A DNA stretch of 64,000 nt from Motiliproteus sp041586735 (GTDB lineage Bacteria; Pseudomonadota; Gammaproteobacteria; Pseudomonadales; Balneatricaceae). This document shows positions 33,221 through 41,720 of this stretch, piece after piece. The stretch lies in the NCBI GenBank assembly GCA_041586735.1, contig JBFGZQ010000002.1:1-64000 (forward strand), read 5' to 3'. A program made the translations under genes and the position numbers. How positions within the stretch are numbered: position 1 is the first letter of the stretch; every line of letters begins with the position of its first letter. The notes below the pieces were generated by a model. That model ran no database searches, was not told the DNA's origin, and worked only from the letters and a program-made list of their open reading frames with translations.

Positions 33221-33928
33221 ATGAGAGGTCTTAAAACCAACGTTACATTAAGCTTGTTATGTGTTGTTTCAGCCTGCGCTGCAGAGGTTGCCCAGGTGGC
33301 AGCGACATCAACTGACGGTGCCTGGCATCTGTCAGCCTCTGGTTCCCCTCAGGTTTTAACGATCTCTGCTATAAATAAAGACCAGGCTTTCCGGCAATAC
33401 GCCGTAGAGGACAGCAACGCTGCTCCTGCACACATCAGCTGTCTTTTTGAAGCCCCGTCTCGTCTTTCGTTCTTTGCCATTCTAGCGGATGCTGGAGAGA
33501 TCTGGGAACTGTCCTATGACCCCAGCGCCGATCCAGTCTTTCCAGGCTTTGTGCATAATTACCGCACGGGCCAGGTTGAAGGCATCATCGTAGAAGAGCA
33601 ACCTTTTGCCCGGCGCCGCCTGCATTTGGACTTAGATCACCAAACGCTGATCTTTTCCCCAAATCACACCGAGGTCATCGGCCGCGGAGCAGAAGGCGGC
33701 ATTAGGATCTACAACCTCGATTCCAGAAAGCCCGCAGCTAAGCTCACGGACCAAGCAAACCTAGCGCTGTTAGACAGCCGGTTCGCCCTGCTTGATAACC
33801 AGCCGGTATTTATTCTCAATTTACCGGGCAGCAGCCAGCGCATATTTTCGACGCGCACCTGGCGCGAGATAGAGGCTCAAGCTCTTGAAGCAAGTAAGTT
33901 TATACCAGTGACAATTTGCAGAAAATAA
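33221..33928 (+). CDS. Lipoprotein resembling a partial heme d1 propeller (NirN/NirF-related)
   Basis: 235 residues. LLCVVSACAAE is a lipoprotein signal (lipobox VSAC). Residues about 50-215 align by eye with the middle of NirN encoded at 38458. APSRLSFFAILADAGEIWELSYDPSADP matches APPRHSFVAALKDFTQVWEIRVDDSSP, and RIFSTRTWREI corresponds to TFIDTKNWKTI. This covers about four of eight d1 blades. The NirN segment MPHLGSG with its His is replaced by ANLALLD, and there is no heme c motif, so it should not bind d1 as NirN does. It faces the nir operon on the opposite strand, 25 bases from the cupredoxin stop. Possible chaperone or lipid-anchored partner, or a decaying paralogue. Confidence 0.6.
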   Translation: MRGLKTNVTLSLLCVVSACAAEVAQVAATSTDGAWHLSASGSPQVLTISAINKDQAFRQYAVEDSNAAPAHISCLFEAPSRLSFFAILADAGEIWELSYDPSADPVFPGFVHNYRTGQVEGIIVEEQPFARRRLHLDLDHQTLIFSPNHTEVIGRGAEGGIRIYNLDSRKPAAKLTDQANLALLDSRFALLDNQPVFILNLPGSSQRIFSTRTWREIEAQALEASKFIPVTICRK

Positions 33929-33953
33929 ACATCACCGCGTTGGTAACCACTAC

Positions 33954-34316
33954 TTACTTAACAATGATCTTGCCAACCATTTTGGGATGCGGCCCACAGC
34001 GGTATTCATACTCGCCAAGCTTATCAAACTTTTTATCCAGATAGTCATCTGGAAACAGATAATCGGATTCTTGTTGCTGATGCTTTTCAAACCAGACGCT
34101 GTGATACTGACGTTTTTCTTGATTGAGCCAACGCACCGTCTGGCCGACCTTAATCTCCAAAACCTCTGGAATAAATTTAAATCCCAGTACGCTGACTTCA
34201 ACAATGTCTACTGCGTTTTTAGCACCCTCTGTACTGTTGCTGTTCGCTGCTGATTGATTGCCCGCACAAACCCCTGTGGAAAAAAAGAGACATACCAACA
34301 TGAGTATTCTTTGCAT
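33954..34316 (-). CDS. Secreted type 1 copper protein (cupredoxin)
   Basis: 120 residues with signal peptide MQRILMLVCLFFSTGVCA. The type 1 copper ligands are visible: His in QYHSVWF and Cys, His, Met in YRCGPHPKMVGKI (spacing C-x2-H-x2-M), as in plastocyanin and pseudoazurin-like proteins. FIPEVLEIKVGQTVRW is the usual cupredoxin strand. It should be a periplasmic one-electron carrier. Being the last gene of the nir region, it is a candidate electron donor to NirS, since no nirM-type cytochrome is present. GGAG seven bases upstream favours the ATG at 34316 over the GTG one codon earlier. Confidence 0.85.
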   Translation of the reverse strand: MQRILMLVCLFFSTGVCAGNQSAANSNSTEGAKNAVDIVEVSVLGFKFIPEVLEIKVGQTVRWLNQEKRQYHSVWFEKHQQQESDYLFPDDYLDKKFDKLGEYEYRCGPHPKMVGKIIVK

Positions 34317-34396
34317 CACTGCGCTCCTGTTACTTGAAACTTCGAGTCACGAATATGACAAGTCTCATCAAGTTGCAACCGGACGTATAAAACCCA

Positions 34397-34432
34397 AAAG
34401 GCAGCCAGAGAACAGTTTCTTTGGTTGCCTTT
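34397..34432 (+). repeat. Long imperfect hairpin upstream of the cupredoxin gene
   Basis: AAAGGCAGCCAGAGAA, loop CAG, TTTCTTTGGTTGCCTTT: a 16-bp stem in which two positions are G-U only in forward-strand RNA. It ends in AATTATG rather than a T-tract. It lies about 80 bases upstream of the cupredoxin start on the other strand. It could stop forward transcription coming past the lipoprotein gene. Confidence 0.4.
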
Positions 34433-34518
34433 AATTATGTTATGCGCTGACCTACAACCGCCTTTCAACTATCCCAGTAGCACCCTGATTATCGCATAAT
34501 GGCACAACCCAGGTTTAT

Positions 34519-34536
34519 GGGGGCTAATCAGCCCCC
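34519..34536 (-). terminator. Hairpin after the NirT-type gene
   Basis: GGGGGCT, loop AATC, AGCCCCC: a perfect 7-bp GC-rich stem 67 bases downstream of the NirT-type gene's stop, on either strand, followed on the reverse strand by ATAAACC rather than a T-run. It is a probable transcript end for that gene but a weak intrinsic terminator. Confidence 0.45.
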
Positions 34537-34602
34537 TTCTGCTACCAGACCAGATGAGGCACCTCAGGGTTTAATCCCAGATTTGTAGGACAAACGCTTT
34601 TA

Positions 34603-36393
34603 TCATTGCTTAACAGCATTGATCTCTGCATCAGCATTATCCAGCGCCAGCTTATAACCTAGCGAAACATGATGATAACGACCCTGGGTAAAATCATCAT
34701 GAATGGCAAAGCCAAAGTTATACAGCTTGCCCGCTTCAATACTGATATCACCCGCTTGCTCAGATTTTAGCTTACGCTTAACAATAACGGACCAGGTACC
34801 GCCATTAAGTGACGCTTCGACTTCAGCGCCCTGTCCACCATGCATGCTACGTTCAGCAAGAATCTGGCCATCTTCAACTTCTTTAGTGCCTGATTTATAG
34901 CGAATTAAATCCATATATTGATTGGCGGCAATGGCTGCTGAAATATCTGCTTCATCCTTGAGCTTATCCCAACCACCTAAGGCTGCATCATTACGCCCTT
35001 TAAGCTCTATGTCAGTGCGCGACTCGGTAAGATACTTGGTCACACCCGCACTCAAGTCCAAACGTTTTTGCAGATCAGAATCTGTCAAAAATGCCTGTTG
35101 TGGTGCAAAAGGCATGTTATTAGCATCCGCATGACAGGTACCCCAACAGCCCGCTCTGTCTGCGTATTCGACTTCATCAGTGGCTAACATAAAGGCTAGC
35201 TTCATTGGGTTTTCAGGGTCCATTTTGCCACCCTCAACAAACGGCACGGCTGCATGCTCAGCGTCGGCCCAACTGAATCTCAAATATAGATTTTCAGCAT
35301 CGTGCGTAGCATCAATAGTTACGTCTATATGGCCGCGTTTTCCTGGAATAACATTAGGTTCAAGTTCCTTTTCGCTTTCACCTGACACTATATTTCTACC
35401 AATATCAGCAATTTCTTTACCGTGACATTCAACACAACGATCGCCTTTGCTGAAAGCTCGTTTACCGCCATGGCTTCGCCCTAGCACCCACTCAATAGAA
35501 GCGGTGCCTGGGTAGAATATACCTATATCGGTGGAATTTGCCTTAGTCCAATCAACATTGATAGTACTGGTCTTCGCGTTATTAGTAGCCTTATTGACTA
35601 GCGCAACGGTCTTTAGGCTGCCCGTATTCGCTACCGCAGCCGCTACCGCAGCCGCGATTCTCGCTTCTACTTTAACTTTTTCGGCAGTTTGCTCAGCTTT
35701 AGCTTGTTCAGCTGCTAGCGCTTCTTTAGCCTCAATTCTCGCTAAACCTTCTTTATATTCTCGAGGTATTTCACGAATGTATTTAGGATTCGGTGCTTCT
35801 AGTTTTTCTAATGCTTCATCAGACAATTTACCACGCACATTATGATGAGCAATACCTTTATGACAATCAATACAGGTTTGCCCTGTTTCAAAAGCATTTA
35901 AATGTTGCTTACGCGCACGCGGCTTTTGAAACTCAGGGTTCATTGATTCAAAATCATGACAGTTACGACACTCTCTAGAATCTGTATTCTTCATCGCCGT
36001 CCAAACATTCTGAGCCAGATCAAGCCGGTGCTCGTCAAATTTTTCTTTAGTATCTATTTTCCCTGTTAACCAAAAAAACACCTCTCTAGAAGCTTTGATT
36101 TTGCGCACAACTTTGTGAATCCATTCTTTTGGAACATGACAATCAGGGCAACCCGCGCGCACACCTGTACGGTTGGAATGGTGAATAGTGGGTACGTACT
36201 CTTGATAGACATTGGCTTCCATTTCATGACAACCAATACAGAATTCCGTGGTATTTGTTGCTTCCATCGCGGTATTAAAACCACCCCAGAAAATAATACC
36301 AACAACAAAGAAGATAACAGCGCTAGAAATAGTAGTACCTAGTATTAGTCGACGCGACCAGAAACTTGATTTTGTAGATGTTTTATTTGTCAT
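34603..36393 (-). CDS. NapC/NirT tetraheme cytochrome fused to an ethylbenzene-dehydrogenase-like heme domain
   Basis: 596 residues. One membrane anchor lies at about 16-38, then a NapC/NirT domain with four CXXCH motifs at Cys52, 82, 142 and 174, typical of quinol-oxidising periplasmic cytochromes. An Ala/Glu-rich helical linker (about 215-260) leads to a domain with CXXCH at Cys320 and a CX3CH (CWGTCH, Cys416). Its pattern (GHIDVTIDATHDAENLYLRFSWAD, NFGFAIHDDF) resembles the EB_dh heme-binding domain. It should carry electrons from quinol across the periplasm, presumably toward NirS. It has its own leader (nirS ends in a terminator) and the RBS AAGGA. NirT of Pseudomonas is only about 200 residues. 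Confidence 0.8.
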   Translation of the reverse strand: MTNKTSTKSSFWSRRLILGTTISSAVIFFVVGIIFWGGFNTAMEATNTTEFCIGCHEMEANVYQEYVPTIHHSNRTGVRAGCPDCHVPKEWIHKVVRKIKASREVFFWLTGKIDTKEKFDEHRLDLAQNVWTAMKNTDSRECRNCHDFESMNPEFQKPRARKQHLNAFETGQTCIDCHKGIAHHNVRGKLSDEALEKLEAPNPKYIREIPREYKEGLARIEAKEALAAEQAKAEQTAEKVKVEARIAAAVAAAVANTGSLKTVALVNKATNNAKTSTINVDWTKANSTDIGIFYPGTASIEWVLGRSHGGKRAFSKGDRCVECHGKEIADIGRNIVSGESEKELEPNVIPGKRGHIDVTIDATHDAENLYLRFSWADAEHAAVPFVEGGKMDPENPMKLAFMLATDEVEYADRAGCWGTCHADANNMPFAPQQAFLTDSDLQKRLDLSAGVTKYLTESRTDIELKGRNDAALGGWDKLKDEADISAAIAANQYMDLIRYKSGTKEVEDGQILAERSMHGGQGAEVEASLNGGTWSVIVKRKLKSEQAGDISIEAGKLYNFGFAIHDDFTQGRYHHVSLGYKLALDNADAEINAVKQ

Positions 36394-36531
36394 GCTGATT
36401 CCTTCGAGCGAATGACTCGTGATGATTAAATCAAATATCCTGCTGACTTAAATAACAGAACGTCAGTATACACCCAAACATCTTTAAATATTTTTATTAG
36501 AGTAAAGTGGCTTGCCTATATACTCTTGAGA

Positions 36532-36559
36532 TAAAAAGGACATGACATCGGTCATGCCC
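36532..36559 (-). terminator. Rho-independent terminator of nirS
   Basis: Reverse strand: GGGCATGA, loop CCGATG, TCATGTCC, then TTTTTA. One G-U pair forms on this strand. It is located 86 bases after the nirS stop and separates nirS from the NirT-type gene. Confidence 0.8.
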
Positions 36560-36645
36560 TATTTGTGATAGTAGTAGGTCGTACTTCAGTGTAACGAATC
36601 TATTATAATAAATTCTTTCTCACTAAACGCCAACCTACATGCTAC

Positions 36646-38277
36646 TTAGGTTTTGTGATGTGCACGGTTATACACGTTAAATTTACCCGTTGGTGTAGTC
36701 AGGCCTTTAATCCGTGCTTTTTCTTTAAGCGTTTTGGCATCATAGACTACGATTTCACCCGTAGGGTTTTTAGCATCTTTACGGTTCCAAACAGATACCC
36801 AAACCTCAGTACCGTCGCTGTTGAATTCCATGTGCAGTGCTGCCTTGCCGGGCTCTTCTGTCACACGAATAGTTTTAACAATTTTGTGCGTTTTCTTATC
36901 AAAAACTTGCACTGATTGTTGAATTTCGGGCTCCGGGTGCTTCAGTTGATCAGCCCAAACATAGGGCGAAGTTTCATGTGTACGGATAAAGACACCCGCA
37001 CCATCAGTTTCAACTTCATAACATAGCTTCCAGGCTTGATCAGCATGGCCTATAGGGTCGCTACCCCAAACAGATACAAGACCAACACCTAGGTGGGTTG
37101 TACCAGAAACAGGACCACATTTTTCATCATTCCAGTTAGCGCCTGGGCCGGGATGTGGCAATGATTCAACATCGATCATTGCTTCTAACTTACGCTCTTT
37201 AGTGTCAACAACAACCATTTTATTTGACGCATTAGCCGCAATTTGGAAGTAACGGCCTGAAGGGTCAAAGAACCCATCGTGCAAGAACTCTGCAGAAGCG
37301 ATGCTTGTAATCGTTAAGTTATCTAAATCGTTATAGTCAACCTGCAACATTTGGCCTGTTTCTTTAACCGCAACGATGAAAGATGATTCATTAGGTGCGG
37401 TATAGATAGCCGCTACACGTGCTTCATTGATGAACTCACCTTTAGTGTTGTAACCACGAGTTGAAACAACTTTAAGTGGGTTCAACGTTTCAGCATCCAT
37501 AATTACAAAATGCGCAGGCCAGTAACCACCAGCAATGACATATTTACCGTCGCCTGAAACAGCGATATCACGCGCGTCATAGGCCATTTTAGTTTCTGCA
37601 ACCAGCATCTTGTCAGGTGTTTGCCATAGATCGATCTTGTTCACCTTACCGTCACGACCAATGGTGTACCAGAAACGACCCACATCTGTTGCATGGTCAA
37701 TTTTATGGTGCTCAGTACCTTTAATGACGTGTACCGCATAGCCCGTATCGATGTGAGTAACAATCTTTTTGGTATCGCCATCAACAATTGCGGCTTTACC
37801 CGCATCACGCTCGATAACAACGAAGAAGTTTTCCCAGTTAAGGCCGTGCATAGGTTTTGTTGGGTAATCTTTTAACGCTACATACTCTTTAGTATGTGAA
37901 CGCATTTGCTCTAAAGACATCTCTGGTGGAATAGGTGGTTCCATCTGAATAAACGTGGCTAAGTTAGCAATTTCCTGTTTAGTGAACAGATCATCAAAGT
38001 TGTTCATGCCGCCTTCAGTGCCTAGAGAGATAATTTTCTCTAAGCGCTCTTGACCTTTTTTAAGCATATTCACAGGCTCAAGATTTTTACCTGTGGCGCC
38101 TTTACGCAAGGTACCGTGACAACCAGCACAACGCTGGAAGTATTGTAATTTAGCTGTTTCAAAATCCGCTTCAGACAGCGTTGGGCCACTTGCAGCCAAT
38201 GCCGGCAAACTTAGTCCACCTGCAGCCATACCAACCGCCACAGCAAGCATTGAAAGTCTATACTTTATCGTCTTCAT
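36646..38277 (-). CDS. nirS: Cytochrome cd1 nitrite reductase
   Basis: 543 residues. The signal peptide ends in LPALAASG. The heme c domain has CAGCH, and the eight-bladed d1 propeller carries His in TGYAVHV (proximal d1 ligand) and the active-site His residues in FLHDGFFD and TTHLGVG. The C-terminus TPTGKFNVYN is diagnostic. It reduces nitrite to NO in the periplasm. Directly after the d1 ligand an insertion of about nine residues (KGTEHHKIDHATD region) is absent from the Pseudomonas enzyme. ATG at 38277 has AGGAG eight bases upstream; the longer frame from 38313 is rejected. It has its own promoter with an FNR-type box and a terminator. Codon use is more AT-rich than in housekeeping neighbours. 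Confidence 0.95.
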   Translation of the reverse strand: MKTIKYRLSMLAVAVGMAAGGLSLPALAASGPTLSEADFETAKLQYFQRCAGCHGTLRKGATGKNLEPVNMLKKGQERLEKIISLGTEGGMNNFDDLFTKQEIANLATFIQMEPPIPPEMSLEQMRSHTKEYVALKDYPTKPMHGLNWENFFVVIERDAGKAAIVDGDTKKIVTHIDTGYAVHVIKGTEHHKIDHATDVGRFWYTIGRDGKVNKIDLWQTPDKMLVAETKMAYDARDIAVSGDGKYVIAGGYWPAHFVIMDAETLNPLKVVSTRGYNTKGEFINEARVAAIYTAPNESSFIVAVKETGQMLQVDYNDLDNLTITSIASAEFLHDGFFDPSGRYFQIAANASNKMVVVDTKERKLEAMIDVESLPHPGPGANWNDEKCGPVSGTTHLGVGLVSVWGSDPIGHADQAWKLCYEVETDGAGVFIRTHETSPYVWADQLKHPEPEIQQSVQVFDKKTHKIVKTIRVTEEPGKAALHMEFNSDGTEVWVSVWNRKDAKNPTGEIVVYDAKTLKEKARIKGLTTPTGKFNVYNRAHHKT

Positions 38278-38342
38278 TGGTGCTTCTCCTGATATTACTT
38301 GTGCATTTTTCAAAAAATCTGGGAACTTTTCGTATTAGCCAT

Positions 38343-38384
38343 ACTATCATTCAGATTTACTATTAATGACTTGTCCTAAGTCAA
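38343..38384 (-). promoter_or_regulatory. FNR/DNR-type box and promoter of nirS
   Basis: Reverse strand: TTGAC-TTAG-GACAA at 38371-38384, a near-symmetric variant of the FNR/DNR consensus TTGAT-N4-ATCAA. GATAGT at 38343-38348 (four of six matches to TATAAT) lies exactly where the -10 should be if the box is centred at -41.5, the class II position. This predicts induction of nirS at low oxygen or by NO. The start site would be near 38336, 58 bases before the ATG. Confidence 0.6.
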
Positions 38385-38457
38385 AAACAGCCAAGAAAAT
38401 CAAAGAAAGTCGGCGCTTCCTCCTATGTTGAAGACGGCTAGTGACACGACAAGGAGG

Positions 38458-39951
38458 TTAATGACTTGTCCCTGACGAGCGGGTGATTTTGTTATAAACG
38501 TTATATTTACCGACCGGTTTCTTCATCGGTATCCGCTTAATTTCTTCCAGAGATTCGGAATCATAAACAATCAACTCACCCTCCATTTCCCAAATACTCA
38601 GCAGGGCATAACGTCCATCACGGGTGAACTCTATATGTCCAGAGGTCTTACCCGGCGCAGGTTTTAACGTCTTAACAATTTCCAGTGTGGCTTTATCGAT
38701 CACATGCATAACATCTTTATTGGGTCCAACAAATACATCAACCCAGGCATAACCTGAGTTCTCATGGCTGCGCATAAAAAAACCTGGGCCCAGAGTGGCA
38801 ATCTTTTTGATGGTTTTCCAGTTTTTGGTGTCAATAAAGGTGACTGTATGCTCTTGCAGATTTGGTGTTGCCAGCACCACCGTATCCTTATATTGCCAGG
38901 TAATACCGGAACCAAGATGAGGCATACCGGTAAGGTCAAGATCAGCAATTTTTTGTTTTAGATTCAGGTTAAATACCTGACCATTTTTTGCATTCCTGGC
39001 CGCACCCATGATGTGGTCGTATTGCTGATCAAAAAAGAAATCATCCAGATAGTCGTCAAGCTGGATTCGATCAACCACCGGGATAACGGCTGTCGGTGAG
39101 CTGTCATCAACACGGATCTCCCAGACCTGGGTAAAGTCCTTTAAAGCGGCAACAAAACTATGCCGTGGTGGCGCACTATACACGGCACTGACACGCGAAC
39201 TGTTACCCTGTTCATCCGTCACCGGAATGATTTTTATCAGGCTCAAATCGGTTGCATCAAGCAGCACCAGTGTGTGTGGCAAGTAGTTACCTACCAGCAC
39301 ATATTTATCATCACCCGATACCGCCAGATTACGAGTGTTGATACCCACTCGCGTCTCAGCGACCACCTGCAGCCTATACATATCGTATTTAGTCACCCAG
39401 CCGTCACGCGAGGCAAAATAGACAAAACGCCCATCGGAGCTGTATTTGGGGCCACCGTGCAAGGCGTAACGGGATTTGAAGCGATGTATGGTTTCGAAGG
39501 TATCGCCATCAAGCACAGAGACATGATGATCACCCGCCTCAACCACTAAAAACACGTTGAGGGGGTCTGCCTGATAAACGGGTTTACTCGTTCTAGCATT
39601 GCCTTCAAGCAACTCCGGTTTATAGATGACATGGCTCGTTTTTATGCTCTGTTCATTCCACTCCGGCATTTCGGGTAAGGGTGTATAAATGAAATCAACC
39701 AGGCTTTCTATTTCTGCTGGCTTGAGCCTGTTAGCGAACGCCGGCATCTGCGTGGCAGGTAAACCATTGGCAATGGAGCTAATCGCCTGCTTTTTTCTCA
39801 CCCGTTTCAGATTCTCAGGTAGCAGTGCCGGACCGGAGATACCCAAGCGATCAACACCGTGGCAAGCCGCGCAATGCTGCTTAAACAACGCAGTTTGATC
39901 CTGAGCAAGCGCTTGCAGGCTATAGGAAAAAAGCAGCATAAAAAACAGCAT
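38458..39951 (-). CDS. nirN: Heme d1 biosynthesis dehydrogenase NirN
   Basis: 497 residues. Signal peptide, CAACH heme c motif near residue 35, then a d1-type propeller that ends KPVGKYNVYN. His residues equivalent to d1-binding positions are in RYALHGGPKY and MPHLGSG. It is shorter than NirS and more similar to NirN in the TPLPEMPEWN hinge. NirN oxidises dihydro-d1 to heme d1 in the periplasm. Its ATG follows the nirJ stop by seven bases without a visible RBS, so translation is probably coupled. A TTG six codons upstream is the alternative start. Confidence 0.9.
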   Translation of the reverse strand: MLFFMLLFSYSLQALAQDQTALFKQHCAACHGVDRLGISGPALLPENLKRVRKKQAISSIANGLPATQMPAFANRLKPAEIESLVDFIYTPLPEMPEWNEQSIKTSHVIYKPELLEGNARTSKPVYQADPLNVFLVVEAGDHHVSVLDGDTFETIHRFKSRYALHGGPKYSSDGRFVYFASRDGWVTKYDMYRLQVVAETRVGINTRNLAVSGDDKYVLVGNYLPHTLVLLDATDLSLIKIIPVTDEQGNSSRVSAVYSAPPRHSFVAALKDFTQVWEIRVDDSSPTAVIPVVDRIQLDDYLDDFFFDQQYDHIMGAARNAKNGQVFNLNLKQKIADLDLTGMPHLGSGITWQYKDTVVLATPNLQEHTVTFIDTKNWKTIKKIATLGPGFFMRSHENSGYAWVDVFVGPNKDVMHVIDKATLEIVKTLKPAPGKTSGHIEFTRDGRYALLSIWEMEGELIVYDSESLEEIKRIPMKKPVGKYNVYNKITRSSGTSH

Positions 39952-39958
39952 GATATTT

Positions 39959-41170
39959 TTATTCAGCAAAACGAACCGTCCTTATGTCCAGATCCAGTGG
40001 CTCAGGCTTCTCATGCTGGTAATCGTCGAGCTTGATATTAAGCTCCTGATCATCAAGATAACAGGCAGGATCTTCCCACCATGGATCACCCGTAGTCTGA
40101 AATGCCCGGACACGGGTATTGCCACCACAAACGTCCTTAAAACCACAGGCACCACAACGCCCTCTCAAGGGGCGAGACTCGGCTTTAAAACCCGCCATTA
40201 ACGGATCTGAGGTATCTTGCCATATTTCAGAAAACGGTCTTTTCCGCACGTTACCGAGAGTGTAATTCCACCAAAAAGTATCCGGATGAACATTACCGAG
40301 ATTGTCTATATTGGCGACATTGACACCCGATGAGTTGCCACCCCATTGGGATAACTTGGCGCGCATGTGATCGTAACGTTCCGGGAAATGTCTTTTCACC
40401 CAATGCAAAAAATACACGCCATCAGCATCATTATTGCCGGTGACGTATTCGCGGTGACGCCCTGCCTCAACATCCTTCCAGCAGGCATCAAACATCAAAT
40501 CAAGCGCCTCGCGAGTAATTTGGTGTATAGCATCATGGCCACGGTGTCGATTACCACGGCCGCCATAATTGAGGTGGGAAAGATAAAATTTATCGACGCC
40601 CTGCTCATCCATCAGCTTTAAAAGCAGGGGTAACTCGGGAGCGTTGTCCTGGGTAATCGAAAAACGCACACCCACTTTAATGCCCGCTTCACGACACAGC
40701 TGCAAACCCTTAAAGGACGCATCAAAGGCGCCTTTTTTCTGCCGAAACTGATCATGGGTTTCACGTATACCATCGATACTGATGCCCAGATAATCGTAAC
40801 CAACCTCAGCAAGTGCCTTGATATTGGACTCATCAATCAGAGTGCCATTAGTCGATAAAGCGACATAAAAACCCATCTTCTTGGCATGATGGGAAAGCTC
40901 CAGAATGTCGGGTCTCAACAACGGCTCGCCGCCGGAAAGAATGAGCACCGGCACCTTAAAGGCCTTTAGATCATCCATCACCTCGAAGACCTGCTGGGTG
41001 GATAACTCACCCGGAAAATCAACGTCCGCTGAAATGGAGTAACAGTGCTTGCAGGTTAAATTACAGCGTCTTACCAAATTCCAGATCACCACCGGGCCAG
41101 GAGGGTTTCGCTTAGGGCCCAGTGGCGTGGGGTTCTTTAACTCTTGCATGTATTGAGAGATACGAAACAT
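39959..41170 (-). CDS. nirJ: Radical SAM heme d1 biosynthesis protein NirJ
   Basis: 403 residues. The radical SAM motif CNLTCKHCYS (near residue 36) is followed by LILSGGEPLLRPD. A C-terminal SPASM-like cluster region, CGACGFKDVCGG ending at DPACYL, binds an auxiliary Fe-S cluster. NirJ converts 12,18-didecarboxysiroheme to the 3,8-dioxo intermediate by removing two propionates. Position between nirH and nirN is as in other d1 clusters. The related AhbC/AhbD proteins act in alternative heme synthesis, but the surrounding nir genes and nirS decide for NirJ. Confidence 0.93.
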   Translation of the reverse strand: MFRISQYMQELKNPTPLGPKRNPPGPVVIWNLVRRCNLTCKHCYSISADVDFPGELSTQQVFEVMDDLKAFKVPVLILSGGEPLLRPDILELSHHAKKMGFYVALSTNGTLIDESNIKALAEVGYDYLGISIDGIRETHDQFRQKKGAFDASFKGLQLCREAGIKVGVRFSITQDNAPELPLLLKLMDEQGVDKFYLSHLNYGGRGNRHRGHDAIHQITREALDLMFDACWKDVEAGRHREYVTGNNDADGVYFLHWVKRHFPERYDHMRAKLSQWGGNSSGVNVANIDNLGNVHPDTFWWNYTLGNVRKRPFSEIWQDTSDPLMAGFKAESRPLRGRCGACGFKDVCGGNTRVRAFQTTGDPWWEDPACYLDDQELNIKLDDYQHEKPEPLDLDIRTVRFAE

Positions 41171-41212
41171 AACTCACGTTCCAAACTGATACTACGAGTA
41201 CGGGTTGCCTAT

Positions 41213-41698
41213 TCAGGCCCCAATGCGAATGCCGGTTTTTTTAAGTATTCGGGTACTAAATAAAATGTCATGCGCCCGACAGTGCTCAGCCAGCAAGACT
41301 TCAATTTGTTTTGCCTTTTCGAAAACCTCATCACGATTATGGCCATGAACCATAGCAAACAGGTTATACGGCCAGTCAGGTAAAAAGCGTGGCCGGTGAT
41401 AACAGTGGCTGACAAAACTCAAGTTCCCAACCCTCTCGCCAAGCGTCTGAATCTGATCGTCTGGTACATCCCAGACCGACATACCATTACCGGTATAACC
41501 CAGCTTATAATGATTGGGCACGGCACCAATTCGCCTGATGCGGCCATCATCCTGCATAGCCTTTAATCGTTGTTTCAGAAGGCCAACATCGATAGCAAGT
41601 TGATCAGCGATCTGCTGATAGGGTTCGGCTATCAGCGGCAGGCCCGCCTGGGTCGCCAAAATAATACTACGATCTAGCGTTGCCTGGGCGTCATCCAT
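41213..41698 (-). CDS. nirH: Siroheme decarboxylase subunit NirH
   Basis: 161 residues. An AsnC/Lrp-like helix-turn-helix at the start (ATLDRSIILATQAGLPLIAEPYQQIA) is followed by the AsnC ligand-type fold with YTGNGMSVWDVPDD, YHRPRFLPDWPYNLFAMVHG and FSTRILKKTG. The His in the VSHCYHRPR segment is the conserved NirH/AhbB-type active residue. With NirDL and NirG it decarboxylates siroheme to didecarboxysiroheme. The ATG at 41698 aligns with family N-termini; a start at 41746 would overlap nirG and lacks support. No DNA-binding role is implied despite the fold. Confidence 0.9.
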   Translation of the reverse strand: MDDAQATLDRSIILATQAGLPLIAEPYQQIADQLAIDVGLLKQRLKAMQDDGRIRRIGAVPNHYKLGYTGNGMSVWDVPDDQIQTLGERVGNLSFVSHCYHRPRFLPDWPYNLFAMVHGHNRDEVFEKAKQIEVLLAEHCRAHDILFSTRILKKTGIRIGA

Positions 41699-41720
41699 GT
41701 GCTCGGCCGCTGTGCTGATA

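Noticed and set aside
36394..36470. FNR-like box TTGATTTAATCAT in the leader of the NirT-type gene
   Set aside because: The half-sites are separated by three rather than four bases, and the site lies only about 40 bases before the ATG with no matching -10.
38458..39951. Second nirS (duplicate nitrite reductase)
   Set aside because: Length, hinge sequence and position after nirJ fit NirN. The paired active-site His context of NirS (FLHDG...THLG) is only partly present.
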